Assembly: GCA_903907925.1 (NCBI GenBank) | Contig: CAIVQB010000008.1 | Location: forward strand, 1-63,103 | DNA from: an uncultured Verrucomicrobiota bacterium | GTDB taxonomy: Bacteria > Verrucomicrobiota > Verrucomicrobiia > Limisphaerales > UBA9464 | DNA: 63,103 nucleotides | Direction of reading: 5' to 3' | In this document: piece by piece, positions 42,707 to 52,749 of the stretch | How positions within the stretch are numbered: position 1 is the stretch's first letter | Layout: each line of letters begins with the position of its first letter | Made by a program: the position numbers and the translations under genes | The notes under the pieces: generated by a model | What the model was told of the DNA's origin: nothing | Seen by the model: the letters and a program-made list of their open reading frames with translations, nothing else | The model's database searches: none

Positions 42707-43063
42707 TCATGGCGGATGGCTCGAACCAATAGCCCGGTGGGTGGCACCGGCGTTTTCACTCAAACTTAGTAGAACGATTCCAACACAACAGAGGACACAA
42801 GCCGCTATGCTCACGTGGCGAACGACAGTCCACTGCTTTTGAATGGAATCGAGTCTCGTAAAATAGGCTTCTGTAGAAACAGCCCTCCCGGCGGTCTGCG
42901 CCTGCATCGCGATGAAAAACCGGGAGATATCGTCACTCCACTGCTTCACGTTGTAGACGGCAACATAGGACTTCTTTGCCATGAACCCCGACAGGAGGAG
43001 AAGTGTGATAAGGATGATGCGTGCCGCACCTCGGTGGCTCAATCGTGATCGGGCTTGTGACAT
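42707..43063 (-). CDS. Small two-TM membrane protein of unknown function
   Basis: The 118-residue product has two hydrophobic segments, ARIILITLLLLSGFMA (about 14-30) and VSIAACVLCCVGIVLLSLS (about 83-101), separated by a polar loop. Codon use is less GC-biased than in the neighbours, hinting at recent acquisition. A terminator follows. No family was recognised. Confidence 0.6.
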   Translation of the reverse strand: MSQARSRLSHRGAARIILITLLLLSGFMAKKSYVAVYNVKQWSDDISRFFIAMQAQTAGRAVSTEAYFTRLDSIQKQWTVVRHVSIAACVLCCVGIVLLSLSENAGATHRAIGSSHPP

Positions 43064-43107
43064 GACGACGGTGCGGCACCTAACAGACAGACAGGCTCTC
43101 AGGTGAA

Positions 43108-44271
43108 TCAGGCGTCGAGCCGGGTCCAGGCCGCGTTGGCCTTGGACGATTTCACCACCGCCTCGATGAAGGCCATTCCGCGCACGCCATCCTCGATCTT
43201 GGGGTAGTCATTCGCCGGTTCGTCCTTGGTCAATTTGCGGCCGTCGATGCGGGCGCGGATCGCAAAGGCGAAGTTCTTGTAGATGTTGGCAAAGGCTTCC
43301 AGGTAGCCCTCGGGATGGGCCGGCGGCGTGCGGCCGGCGGCCTTGGCGGCGGCACCGAGGTAGCCGTTGGCGGTGCGATACACCTGCATCGGCTGGTCGA
43401 GCCATTTCAAGAGCATCGTGTTCGGTTCGTTCTGGTGCCATTCGAGGCCACCGAGTTCGCCATAGACCCGGATGTTGAGGTTGTTTTCCTCGCCGACCGA
43501 GATTTGGGAACTGTGAAGGACACCCTTGGCACCGCCTTTGAATCGCAGCAACACATTGCCGTCGTCGTCCAGCTTCCGGCCCTTGACGAAGGAGGTGAGG
43601 TCGGCCGCGAGTTCGCTGATCTTCAGGCCGGTGATGTATTCGGCGAGATTCTCCGCGTGGGTGCCGATGTCGCCGATGCAGCCGGCGGCACCAGAACGCT
43701 TGGGATCGGTGCGCCAGGCGGCCTGTTTCTGACCCGAGGCTTCCAACCGCGTCGCAAGCCAGCCTTGGGGATATTCCACGACAACTTTGCGGATCTTGCC
43801 GAGCCGACCGGTGTGGACCAGTTCGCGGGCTTCTTTCACCAGCGGATAGCCGGTGTAGTTGTGAGTAAGGCCGTACAGCAGGCCGGTCTTTTTGACGAGC
43901 GTCTGCAGGGCCCGGGCCTCGGCCAGGTCGAAGGTGGCCGGCTTGTCGCTGAGCACGTGGAATCCGGCCTCCAGCGCGGCCTTCGCCGCCGGGAAGTGGA
44001 CGTGATTCGGCGTCACGATCGAGACAAAATCGATGCGTTGATCGGCGGGCAGGGCGGCCTCTTTCTGCACCAGTTCATCGAAGCTGGCGTACACGCGGGA
44101 GGGATTGAGGAAAAAGTCGGCCCCGGAGGCCTTGGATTTTTCGGCGTCGGAGGAAAACGCGCCGGCGACCAGTTCGATCTGGCCGTCGATGTTGGCGGCG
44201 ATCCGGTGAACGGCGCCTATGAAGGCGCCCCGGCCGCCCCCGACCATTCCGTAACGAATTTTTCGGCTCAT
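43108..44271 (-). CDS. Gfo/Idh/MocA-family oxidoreductase
   Basis: The 387-residue NAD(P)-dependent enzyme has the N-terminal Rossmann motif [18 protein letters not shown]. Then come [36 protein letters not shown] (conserved catalytic Lys) and [20 protein letters not shown] (with the catalytic His). Sugars or inositol-like polyols are typical substrates. Enzymes of this class are abundant in Verrucomicrobia. It is divergent from panD. Confidence 0.92.
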   Translation of the reverse strand: MSRKIRYGMVGGGRGAFIGAVHRIAANIDGQIELVAGAFSSDAEKSKASGADFFLNPSRVYASFDELVQKEAALPADQRIDFVSIVTPNHVHFPAAKAALEAGFHVLSDKPATFDLAEARALQTLVKKTGLLYGLTHNYTGYPLVKEARELVHTGRLGKIRKVVVEYPQGWLATRLEASGQKQAAWRTDPKRSGAAGCIGDIGTHAENLAEYITGLKISELAADLTSFVKGRKLDDDGNVLLRFKGGAKGVLHSSQISVGEENNLNIRVYGELGGLEWHQNEPNTMLLKWLDQPMQVYRTANGYLGAAAKAAGRTPPAHPEGYLEAFANIYKNFAFAIRARIDGRKLTKDEPANDYPKIEDGVRGMAFIEAVVKSSKANAAWTRLDA

Positions 44272-44417
44272 AGAAACAGGGGATTTGAAACGTTGTGTTG
44301 TGTGCGGAAGCGCGAGGCTTATAGTCCGCGCCGTTTTTGGGGTCAACGAACGACTGGGCGCGCGCGGGTTTTCGACCGCACTGGTACGGGTACCGCGCCC
44401 TGTGATCCGCTCCTCGC

Positions 44418-44780
44418 ATGAAGGTCCATATTTTAAAGTCAAAAATCCACCGTGCCGCGGTCACTGGCGCCAGCCTCGACTACGAGGGAAGCCTGACCAT
44501 TGCCGCGGATCTCATCGAACTCGCCGGCCTCCACGTTCACGAACGCATCCTCTGCAGCAATCTCGCCAATGGAGCCCGCTGGGAGACGTACGTGATCGCC
44601 GGTCCCAGTGGATCCGGGGCGATCGAAATGAACGGCGCTGTCGCCCATCTCGGCAAGGTGGGTGACCGATTGACGATCATGGCCTTCAGCGAGATCGAAT
44701 CCCATCAGGCGCCCCTCTGGCGGCCCCGGGTCATCGTTTTGGGCGAAGGCAACCGCGTGATCAGCGAACACGGACTCTGA
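44418..44780 (+). CDS. panD: Aspartate 1-decarboxylase
   Basis: The 120-residue proenzyme is close to the E. coli length (126). Landmarks are SKIHRAAVTGASLDYEGSLT with the Gly-Ser autocleavage site in YEGS, which yields the pyruvoyl group. The ANGARWETYVI segment and WRPRVIVLGEGNRVI follow. It supplies beta-alanine for pantothenate. It is followed after two bases by lpxD. Confidence 0.93.
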   Translation: MKVHILKSKIHRAAVTGASLDYEGSLTIAADLIELAGLHVHERILCSNLANGARWETYVIAGPSGSGAIEMNGAVAHLGKVGDRLTIMAFSEIESHQAPLWRPRVIVLGEGNRVISEHGL

Positions 44781-44782
44781 CC

Positions 44783-45814
44783 ATGCCCGCCTTTTCTGCC
44801 GCCGAACTCGCCGAACGCCTGGGTGGCCGCGTGGTGGGGGATTCTGGATTGACCCTCACCGGATTTGCCCCCGCCGACTCCGCCAAGACCGGCGATCTGA
44901 CCTTTGCGGAAAACGAGTCGTATTTCGCACGGGCGGACCAAAGTGCGGCGTCATCGGTTCTGGTGGCCGGTGAGTTTACTTCGACCACCGGCAAGACGCT
45001 CCTGCATGTCCCGAATGCCCGGATTGCGTACGCCCAGGTGCTTCCCCTGTTTTTCCCGGAGCCCATTCACGCCCCGGGTATCGATCCAACCGCGGTGGTG
45101 TCGGCGACCGCCCAGGTGGATCCGACCGCCCACATTGGTCCGCTGTGTATAGTGGGCGAACGCGCCCGGATTGGCCCGGGATGTGTCCTCGTGGGCCAGG
45201 ATTACGTGGGAGACGACTGCGTTCTCGGCGAAGGTTGCCGCCTGTTTCCCAACGTCACCCTCTACGCCCGGACCAGTCTTGGGCGCCGGGTTCGGATTCA
45301 CTCCGGCACGGTGGTCGGCGCGGATGGCTTCGGATATGTGTTCGACGCGGGTGCACATCGAAAGGTGCCTCAGGTCGGACACGTGATCCTGCATGACGAT
45401 GTGGAATTGGGCGCCAACGTGAGCATCGACCGGGCGGCGCTCGGTGCGACGGTCATCGGGCGCGGGACCAAGGTCGATAATCTCGTCCAGATCGCGCATA
45501 ACGTCAGCATCGGGGAGCATTGCATCGTGGTCGCCCAGGTCGGCATCGCCGGCAGCACCAAGATCGGCAACTACGTGACCATCGCCGGCCAGGTGGGCAT
45601 CGCGGGCCATCTTCGGATTGCCGACAAGGTCACCATCGCCGCCCAGTCTGGCGTGATGAATCACATTCCCGAGGGCCAGAAGTGGATGGGCTCGCCGGCC
45701 CAGCCGGACCGCGTCAACAAACGCCAGCTCCTCGCCATCGAACGCCTGCCGGAATTGCTCCGACGCGTCCACGAGCTGGAACGCCGACTCGGACCGGGCG
45801 GGGATCTGGCATAG
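44783..45814 (+). CDS. lpxD: UDP-3-O-acylglucosamine N-acyltransferase
   Basis: Lipid A biosynthesis enzyme that adds the second acyl chain to UDP-3-O-acyl-GlcN. The 343-residue length is normal. It has an N-terminal uridine-binding domain (GFAPADSAKTGDLTFAENE), a left-handed hexapeptide beta-helix (VDPTAHIGPLC, IGRGTKVDNLVQIAHNVSIG) with the catalytic His-containing IAHNV, and the C-terminal helix. The gene starts two bases after the panD stop. Its presence shows a lipopolysaccharide-bearing outer membrane. Confidence 0.95.
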   Translation: MPAFSAAELAERLGGRVVGDSGLTLTGFAPADSAKTGDLTFAENESYFARADQSAASSVLVAGEFTSTTGKTLLHVPNARIAYAQVLPLFFPEPIHAPGIDPTAVVSATAQVDPTAHIGPLCIVGERARIGPGCVLVGQDYVGDDCVLGEGCRLFPNVTLYARTSLGRRVRIHSGTVVGADGFGYVFDAGAHRKVPQVGHVILHDDVELGANVSIDRAALGATVIGRGTKVDNLVQIAHNVSIGEHCIVVAQVGIAGSTKIGNYVTIAGQVGIAGHLRIADKVTIAAQSGVMNHIPEGQKWMGSPAQPDRVNKRQLLAIERLPELLRRVHELERRLGPGGDLA

Positions 45815-45873
45815 AAGCGGCTGGCTTTTGCCGGCGGCGCGCATTGCTGAATGGGTGTTTCCGCCGGGCGATC

Positions 45874-47004
45874 ATGTTTCAACATCTCTTCTCTCGAACC
45901 CGCTTGGGACTCGTTGGGTTGAGCGTCGCGCTGATGCTCTCTTTTCCGGTGCGCGCGGGCGGGCTGGCCGGGGTGAAGACGGTGTTCATCCTCATGTTTG
46001 AGAACCACGACTGGAGTTCGATCCGCGAGACGAATTTCTGTCCGTACCTCAACACCGTGGTCCTGCCGCAGGCGGCTTGGGCGGAGCGGTACTACAATCC
46101 GACCAACATCCACCCGAGCGAACCCAACTACCTCTGGTTGGTCGCCGGCACGAATTTCGGCGTTAAAACGGATCAACCCCCGTCGGTCAACGGCCAGACG
46201 ACGACGCAGCATCTCGCCTTTCTCCTCGATCGCGCTGGCCTCTCCTGGAAGACCTACCAGGAGGACATCCCGGGCGACACACTGCCGCTGGTCAACAACG
46301 GGGAATACGCCGTCCGCCACAATCCCTTCCTGTTTTTCAGTTCGGTGACCCATGACCCGGCCTACGCCCTGCGTCATGTCCGGCCGTTCCCGGAATTGTT
46401 CAACGATCTCACCAACGGATCGCTGCCCCGCTTCAATTTCCTGGTACCGAACCTGACCAACGACATGCACAACCTGACGCCGGGCTCGGCCAGCACGCGG
46501 TTGCAGGGTGACCACTGGCTTTCCCACGTCCTCCCGGCCATTCAGGCGTCGCCCGCGTATCAGGACGGTGGGGCCGTTTTTATCACCTGGGACGAGGGTG
46601 TCGGGGAATCCTCGGACGGCCCGATCGGCCTGATCCTGCTGTCCCCGGGTGGTCGGGGCGGCGGATATCACAACACGATCCATTACACCCACAGTTCGAC
46701 TCTCCGGACGGTGCAGGAGATCTTCGGTGTGGAACCGTTGCTGGGTGATGCGGCGAATGCCACCAGCCTGTCCGATCTTTTTAGCGATCCGCGCCTCGCC
46801 GTCTCGGGTTCCGTCGGCGGTCCTTCGTTCCAACTGGTCGGGTCCCGGCTCACTTCAGGACGCATCCATGATCTCCAAGCCTCGACCGATCTTCGCACCT
46901 GGTCGTCGCTCGGGACAAGGACTGCCGTGGACGGCGCTGCGAATTGGACGGTGCCAGCCGTTTCGGGTGCCGCGCGTTTCTTCCGGCTGCAGGAATTGCG
47001 CTGA
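45874..47004 (+). CDS. Secreted phosphoesterase (phospholipase C/acid phosphatase family)
   Basis: The 376-residue precursor has a signal peptide ending near VRAGG. The mature protein matches PF04185 phosphoesterases: VFILMFENHDWSSIRE with the metal-binding ENHD segment, PSEPNYLWLVAGTNFG, and GAVFITWDEGVGESS with the second metal-site Asp/Glu. The C-terminal 90 residues (about 285-376) look like a beta-rich appended domain ending AARFFRLQELR, a pattern common in secreted PVC enzymes. It probably hydrolyses phosphate esters or phospholipids outside the cell. Confidence 0.85.
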   Translation: MFQHLFSRTRLGLVGLSVALMLSFPVRAGGLAGVKTVFILMFENHDWSSIRETNFCPYLNTVVLPQAAWAERYYNPTNIHPSEPNYLWLVAGTNFGVKTDQPPSVNGQTTTQHLAFLLDRAGLSWKTYQEDIPGDTLPLVNNGEYAVRHNPFLFFSSVTHDPAYALRHVRPFPELFNDLTNGSLPRFNFLVPNLTNDMHNLTPGSASTRLQGDHWLSHVLPAIQASPAYQDGGAVFITWDEGVGESSDGPIGLILLSPGGRGGGYHNTIHYTHSSTLRTVQEIFGVEPLLGDAANATSLSDLFSDPRLAVSGSVGGPSFQLVGSRLTSGRIHDLQASTDLRTWSSLGTRTAVDGAANWTVPAVSGAARFFRLQELR

Positions 47005-47075
47005 TCGCTTCGGCGACCGTTCAATCGGCGAACGGCGGTCTCGCGCTCGCCTTTCTTCCGGTGTTGGATGAACGC

Positions 47076-50000
47076 ATGTTGATCCGCCGGATCCTCAATT
47101 GTATTTCCATGGGCCTTTTGGTCCTTGGTTTCGCGTTCTGCCGTCAGACCCAGGCTGAACTCGTGGTGTCCGCGGAACAAATGCCCCGGGTGGCACCCAG
47201 CGAGCCCTCAGTCGCGCTGCGGACCTTCCATTTCCGACCGGGGTTCCGCGCGGAACTGGTCGCTGCCGAACCCCTCGTGGCAAGCCCGGTCGCGGTGGCG
47301 GTCGACGAAGGCGGGGCGGCATTTGTGGTGGAAATGCGGGACTATTCCGAGCGGCGTCCCGAACGGCTCGGACGGGTGCGACGGTTGACCGACACCACCG
47401 GCGAGGGAAGGTACGATCACGCCGACGTGTTCCTGGCCGATCTTCCGTGGCCCACCGCCATCGCCTGCTGGGACGGTGGCGTGTTCATCGGGGCGACACC
47501 CGACATCATTTACGCCAAGGATACCAATGGCGACGGCATCGCCGACATTCACGAGGTGGTCTTCACTGGATTTGCCTCGGATTACGCGCCGTTTGAGACC
47601 AATCGGCTCAATGTCCAGGCGCTGTTCAACAGCTTTCAATGGGGGCTGGATCACCGGATCCATGGCTCGGCCAGCGTCAGCGGAGGCAAGGTTCGGATGG
47701 TGGACAGCGCCTTCACCCGAAATTGGCGCAGCCGGTTTTCGGCGGCAGGTGCGGTTCCCACCGAGGCGATTGATCTGCGCGGTCGCGACTTTTCCTTCGA
47801 TCCACGCACTCTGTCATTCCGTGCGGAAACCGGCGGCGGTCAGCACGGGATGTCGCTGGATGATGTCGGGCGGAAGTACGTGTGTTCGAACTCCGATCAC
47901 TTGCAGCAAGTGCTGTTCGATGAAGTCGCGGCTCCGGCGAATCGTTGGCATGACCTGCCGACCGCGCGGGTCAGCATCGCGGTGGATGGGCCGGCGGCAG
48001 AGGTCTTCCGGTTGAGTCCGGACGAACCGTGGCGCGTCCTGCGAACCCGTTGGCGGGTGGCTGGCCTGGTGCCGGGTCCGGTCGAGGGCGGTGGACGTCC
48101 GAGCGGTTATTTCACCGGTGCGACCGGCGCGACAATTTATCGCGGGGACGCCTGGCCGTCCGAGTACCGCGGCGACGCCTTCATCGCCGATTGCGGAAGT
48201 AATTTGGTGCACCGGAAAAAGCTTAGATCGGTCGCTGGCGGCATCCGGATGGAAGCGGCGCGTGCGGACGACGAGCGCACCTCGGAATTCATGGCCAGCA
48301 CCGACAACTGGTTCCGGCCGGTTCAATTCTACAATGCCCCGGACGGCTGTCTTTGGGTGATCGACATGTACCGCGAGACCATCGAGCACCCGTGGTCATT
48401 GCCCGCCGGTTTGAAACAGCATCTCGATCTGGACTCGGGACGGGAACGAGGCCGGCTCTGGCGGCTGCGACCTGAATTGGGAGGACCCGTGCGGCGACCG
48501 CAGGATCTCCGGCGAATGTCGCCCGCGGAATGGGTCGGGCTCCTGTCCCACCCGAACGGTTGGCATCGTGATACGGCATCGCGCCTCTTGTACGAGCACG
48601 GCGGCCGCGCCGGCGTGGCGGAGCTTCGCAGTGCGCTGCGCGCGTCGACCAATGCCCTCACCCGGCTGCACGCGCTGGGGGCGCTGGATGGATTCGGCGT
48701 GGTGGACGACGGCATTCTTGTGGGCGCCCTGGCGGATCGGGCACCCGACGTTCGGCGGAACGCGGCACGACTGGTGCGCGAATCGGAGCTGGAACTGTCG
48801 CCGAAGCTGCGTCCGGCTTTGATCCTCGCGGCGGAGCAGGAAACCGATGAAGGAGCCCGAGTGGAACTCGCTTTCGCGCTCGCGCGGTTGCCGGCCTTGC
48901 TCCGGACTGAACCGCTCGCCGCATTGATCCGACGAAAGGAAGACTTGGGCCAGAGCGCGGCGATCCATGCGGCTGCGGCTGATCTTCCCGATCTGTTTCG
49001 GGAACTCACCGGATCGAATGTGCCACCGGCGTATCGGGTTGAATTCCCGGGTTCGACGGCGGTGATGTCGGATTTGGTTTCCACGCTGGGACGGAGGGCG
49101 GCCCCTGCGACTCTGGCCGTGGTTGGAGTACGTCTTCCCCAGTTCGTCGATCATCCGCTGGCCATTGCGCTGGCAGCGGCGGTTTCGGAAGGAGCGAACG
49201 GCGCGCCGGCGGTTGAACGTGCGGCATTGGCCACGGCGCTTTCACCGGTCGTGGGCTGGGCGTTGGAAACGGTCTCGGCCGGAACGGCAGGCTCCGGGCT
49301 CGATGCCGCGGCGCGGTTGTTGTCGCGCCAACCGTGGGCCTCGGTGCGCGATCCCCTGCGGGCGTTGCTCGATTCCAAACGGCCGGTGGCGGTCCAGGAG
49401 GCGGGGGTTGCCGCGATGGCCCGGTTTCAGGAAGCCGAAGCGGTTTCGATCCTGACCCAAGCTCTGCCGGCGTTGGCACCGGATGCCCGGCATCAGGCAT
49501 TGGAGGCCTTGTTGCGGCGACCCGAGGGAGCGTTGGCGGCATTGGAAGCGACGGGTCGCGGGTCGTTGCCAGCCCGTGAATGGACGGTCGACCAGATGGA
49601 CAAACTGCGCCGGCATCGGGTGGAGGCAGTCCGAACCCGGGCTGCCCGCGAATTCGGGGCGGTGCCGGCGGATCGCCAGACGGTGGTGGAAACCTTTCTT
49701 CCCGCACTGCGGCTCAAGGGCGATGCGGCCCTCGGTGCCGTCTTGTTCCGGGAACGTTGCGCCACCTGTCATCGATTCAAGGAGGAGGGAACCGTGCTCG
49801 GTCCGGACCTGGCGTCGGTGGTGGCCAACGGGCCCGAGAAATTGCTCGTTTCGATCCTCGATCCGAACCGCGAGGTGGCACCGAACTTCGTCGCCTGGAC
49901 CGTGGAATCGACCGACGGCGAATCGGTCACCGGCCTATGGGCGGGCGAGAACGATTCCGGCGTCACTCTGAAGTTGGCGGGTGGCCAGGAAACCCGGATT

Positions 50001-50129
50001 CCGCGGGCGAAGGTGGCCCGGATGAAACCCGAGGGTCGATCGCTTATGCCCGAGGGGTTGGAGTCTGGCTGGGGAAGCCAGCAAATGGCCGATCTCCTGT
50101 CCCACCTGCTCGGGAACAACGCGCGCTGA
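47076..50129 (+). CDS. PVC-type membrane-bound dehydrogenase with HEAT repeats and C-terminal cytochrome c
   Basis: The 1017-residue secreted protein has a signal peptide (to about residue 27), then the PVC-type dehydrogenase beta-propeller (about 50-480; VDEGGAAFVVEMRDYSERR, NSFQWGLDHRIHGSAS). HEAT-like repeats follow (about 500-860), then the cytochrome c domain with CATCHR at about residue 894 and the signature VRSLMPEG-like GRSLMPEGLESG. It is a shorter relative of the dual-ThuA protein, lacking ThuA domains. It probably oxidises sugars in the periplasm and passes electrons to its c-type heme. A Met in the first 15 residues gives alternative starts. Confidence 0.88.
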   Translation: MLIRRILNCISMGLLVLGFAFCRQTQAELVVSAEQMPRVAPSEPSVALRTFHFRPGFRAELVAAEPLVASPVAVAVDEGGAAFVVEMRDYSERRPERLGRVRRLTDTTGEGRYDHADVFLADLPWPTAIACWDGGVFIGATPDIIYAKDTNGDGIADIHEVVFTGFASDYAPFETNRLNVQALFNSFQWGLDHRIHGSASVSGGKVRMVDSAFTRNWRSRFSAAGAVPTEAIDLRGRDFSFDPRTLSFRAETGGGQHGMSLDDVGRKYVCSNSDHLQQVLFDEVAAPANRWHDLPTARVSIAVDGPAAEVFRLSPDEPWRVLRTRWRVAGLVPGPVEGGGRPSGYFTGATGATIYRGDAWPSEYRGDAFIADCGSNLVHRKKLRSVAGGIRMEAARADDERTSEFMASTDNWFRPVQFYNAPDGCLWVIDMYRETIEHPWSLPAGLKQHLDLDSGRERGRLWRLRPELGGPVRRPQDLRRMSPAEWVGLLSHPNGWHRDTASRLLYEHGGRAGVAELRSALRASTNALTRLHALGALDGFGVVDDGILVGALADRAPDVRRNAARLVRESELELSPKLRPALILAAEQETDEGARVELAFALARLPALLRTEPLAALIRRKEDLGQSAAIHAAAADLPDLFRELTGSNVPPAYRVEFPGSTAVMSDLVSTLGRRAAPATLAVVGVRLPQFVDHPLAIALAAAVSEGANGAPAVERAALATALSPVVGWALETVSAGTAGSGLDAAARLLSRQPWASVRDPLRALLDSKRPVAVQEAGVAAMARFQEAEAVSILTQALPALAPDARHQALEALLRRPEGALAALEATGRGSLPAREWTVDQMDKLRRHRVEAVRTRAAREFGAVPADRQTVVETFLPALRLKGDAALGAVLFRERCATCHRFKEEGTVLGPDLASVVANGPEKLLVSILDPNREVAPNFVAWTVESTDGESVTGLWAGENDSGVTLKLAGGQETRIPRAKVARMKPEGRSLMPEGLESGWGSQQMADLLSHLLGNNAR

Positions 50130-50210
50130 GCGTTACCCGCGACGCTGGGATTCGATTCTTCCGAAATCGGCTTCCCGGAGTGCTCCGGCGTTTCTAGGTT
50201 CATCCCGTCG

Positions 50211-51470
50211 ATGGAACAACAAACCGGTCGGGTGATGGTGCTGGGCGTCGGGGCCTTCACCCAGCTGATGATGCGGCGACTCCGGCCGTTCGCGGCGGTC
50301 TCCGCCTATCTCACCCGCGACTACGCGCACTACGGTCCGCTGCAGGAGGGACCGTGTGTCACCGCGGCGCTCGAGCCTGATCCCTGCGAACGGGTGAAGC
50401 GGGAACAACCGGACCTCCTCATTCCGATGTCCATCGAATGGGCGTTGAAACCGTGGACGGCCGACTTCCTGGCCCTGAAACCGCCGTTGCTTTGCCCCAC
50501 GGGTGAAGGGTTGCGGCTCGAACGCGAACGGGATTTCGCCCGTGATTTGTGTCGGCGCGCCGGCATTCCGTTTCCCCGATCGTTCTTCGCGAACAACCGG
50601 GCCGAAGCCGAGGCGTGGGTTCGCAGCGAAAACCGGCCGTTCGTCATCAAGAACCCGCTCTGTTCACCGACGAGCCCGATCCACACCATCGTCTGTGAAT
50701 CCGTGGCCGACACCCTGGCTTGGCTGCCGCGGCTCGATGACAGTGAGGGGATTTTTCTTCAGGAATACTTGGGTCGACGCGAGGCCGGGCATATCGCCCT
50801 GGTGAGCGGGGGTGAGATCTATCCGTTGGTCACCAACCAGGAATACAAGCGGGCGTTCGACGGCAATCTCGGCGTGGTGGCCGGGGCGCCCCTCGGCGGA
50901 TTGATTGAGCGGGATCCGGGGGATCGCTACGGATTGGTCCGCGAACTGTTGCAGCCGCTTCTGCCGTGGTTTCGCGAGGTCGATTATCGCGGACCGGTCC
51001 AGGTCACCGCCATCCGTCACGAAGGACGCTGGCACGTCATCGAGTACAACGTGCGGTTGGGCGTCACCAGCGGCCCCATGATCGTGCAAATGCTGGAGAA
51101 TCCGTTCGAAACTTTCTGCGCCTGTGTGGCTGGCAAGCCGCTGGCACCCCGGTGGCGGCCGAACCTGGACTACGGTTGCAACCTAACCCTGGCCGGATAC
51201 GGCTATCCGTTCACCCAACTGACCGGTCCGCGTGTTCCGGTGCGGTTGGACGGGATTCCCGACTGCGACATCGGATGGCAGGAGGTGGCCCTGGCCTCGG
51301 ACGGAACACTGGAGGCGACCGGCCACCGGATCTGCGATGTCGCAGCGCTCGGCGCGACCTTGCCGGAAGCGATTCGGAAGGCCTATTCGAACATCCGCCG
51401 CATCCGTTCGCTGGGAAGTTATTTCCGAACCGACGTTGGCGAATCATTGTGGCCGCCCGGCGAGGAATGA
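50211..51470 (+). CDS. ATP-grasp ligase, PurD-like
   Basis: The 419-residue cytosolic protein contains an ATP-grasp domain resembling phosphoribosylamine-glycine ligase (PurD). Visible are a central substrate/ATP segment VTNQEYKRAFDGNLGVVAGA (PurD has DHKRAYDGDRGPNTGGMG) and the catalytic loop EYNVRLGVTSGPMIV, matching FNVRFGDPE. The N-terminal NAD-like domain (RVMVLGVGAFTQLMMRRL) and a C-terminal beta domain complete it. The PurD-specific GGMGAY segment is replaced by GAPLGGL, so it is probably not PurD itself. ATP-grasp enzymes activate carboxylates as acyl phosphates for ligation to amines. It opens a cluster with an alanine racemase and an aminoacyl transferase. Confidence 0.8.
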   Translation: MEQQTGRVMVLGVGAFTQLMMRRLRPFAAVSAYLTRDYAHYGPLQEGPCVTAALEPDPCERVKREQPDLLIPMSIEWALKPWTADFLALKPPLLCPTGEGLRLERERDFARDLCRRAGIPFPRSFFANNRAEAEAWVRSENRPFVIKNPLCSPTSPIHTIVCESVADTLAWLPRLDDSEGIFLQEYLGRREAGHIALVSGGEIYPLVTNQEYKRAFDGNLGVVAGAPLGGLIERDPGDRYGLVRELLQPLLPWFREVDYRGPVQVTAIRHEGRWHVIEYNVRLGVTSGPMIVQMLENPFETFCACVAGKPLAPRWRPNLDYGCNLTLAGYGYPFTQLTGPRVPVRLDGIPDCDIGWQEVALASDGTLEATGHRICDVAALGATLPEAIRKAYSNIRRIRSLGSYFRTDVGESLWPPGEE

Positions 51471-51537
51471 ATCCCGTCGCGCCTTTCGCGTCCGTTCCCA
51501 ATCTCCGCTCGTTGTGAGCCCACCTTTTGCCGCTGGA

Positions 51538-52749
51538 ATGAGTCTTTCTGAAGCCAGCCCGCGCCCGTCGCGGGAAACCCATGTCGCACCCGCGGCCGCG
51601 AACGAGCCCGTGGCGTGCGTGGCGCGTCCCGCCTGGGTGGAGGTCGATCTCGGGCAGTTGGCGGCCAATATTCGGCGCATTCGTGCGGATCTGCAGGCGG
51701 CGGTCCGGTTGTTGTACGTGGTGAAGGACGAAGCCTACGGACTCGGCGCGGTGCCGGCGGCGCGGGTCGCGTTGGCGAACGGCGTCAGCCAGCTCGCGGT
51801 TTACACCATCGAGGAAGGTGCGGTCCTGAGGGCGGCCGGCATCACGGCCCCCATCCTGATTCTGGGAGAACGCGTGCCGGATGAAGTTTCCGGTGTCCTG
51901 TCGACCGGGCTCGTTCCCTGTGTTGGGACCCTGGAGATGGCGCGATTCTTTGATGCGGCGGGAACGGCCCGTGGTCGGCGCGTCCCGATCCAGGTGAAGA
52001 TCAACTCCGGCATGAATCGCTACGGATTCCACTGGCGCCAGGCGGCGGAATGGACGGCCGGGCTGGCGGCGCTGCGCGGAATTGAAGTGGTGGGAATGCT
52101 CAGCCATTTCGCGCAGAGCGATGAAGAGGATAAAACGTTCGCACGCCAACAACTCGGCCGGTTCCGCGAGTGCCTGGCGATCTGGACCGCAGCCGGCCTT
52201 TCGACCGGATGCGTCCACATGTGCAATTCCGGCGGCTTTTTGGATTTGCCCGAGGCGCACTTCGACATGGTGCGGGTCGGGCTGCTGGCTGGGGGCGTCT
52301 ATCCGTCATCGGTCTGCCGGCGAATCGAGGGGCTGGGTCCCGTGCTGTCGGTGCGGACCCGGATCGTGGCCGAGCAACAACTCGAACCCGGCGACACCGT
52401 TGGCTATGGAATGCGCTGGAGTGCGGAGCGTCCGGCACGGGTCGGCGTTCTTCCGATTGGCTATGGCGATGGCTTCCCGCGGGTGCGCAATCAGGGAGCG
52501 GCATTGATCCGCGGCCACCGGGTGCCGATCGTTGGCGGGGTGGCGATGGATGCCTTGACCGTGGATTTAACCGACCTCCCGGAAGCGGTGTTGGGCGATG
52601 AAGCCGTCTTGATGGGGCGGCAGGGAAACGAAGAAATCACCGCCCAGGAAGTGGCCCGGCTCAAGCAAAGCGTGACCTACGACGTGCTGGTGGGCTGGCG
52701 CCGGCGGCTGCCCCGGGTCTTTCGCAACGAAACCGGATCCGCGTCATGA
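51538..52749 (+). CDS. alr: Alanine racemase (PLP-dependent)
   Basis: The 403-residue protein matches fold-type III alanine racemases: PLP-lysine segment LLYVVKDEAYGLGAVPAA (the family has VVKADAYGHG), QVKINSGMNRYGF, and the second-subunit tyrosine region DTVGYGMRW. GVLPIGYGDGFPRVRNQ follows. An approximately 30-residue N-terminal leader precedes the usual first strand. The stop overlaps the start of the next gene as ATGA. It may supply D-Ala for peptidoglycan. Its placement between two ligase/transferase genes suggests a specialised copy, and other racemase substrates are possible. Confidence 0.88.
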   Translation: MSLSEASPRPSRETHVAPAAANEPVACVARPAWVEVDLGQLAANIRRIRADLQAAVRLLYVVKDEAYGLGAVPAARVALANGVSQLAVYTIEEGAVLRAAGITAPILILGERVPDEVSGVLSTGLVPCVGTLEMARFFDAAGTARGRRVPIQVKINSGMNRYGFHWRQAAEWTAGLAALRGIEVVGMLSHFAQSDEEDKTFARQQLGRFRECLAIWTAAGLSTGCVHMCNSGGFLDLPEAHFDMVRVGLLAGGVYPSSVCRRIEGLGPVLSVRTRIVAEQQLEPGDTVGYGMRWSAERPARVGVLPIGYGDGFPRVRNQGAALIRGHRVPIVGGVAMDALTVDLTDLPEAVLGDEAVLMGRQGNEEITAQEVARLKQSVTYDVLVGWRRRLPRVFRNETGSAS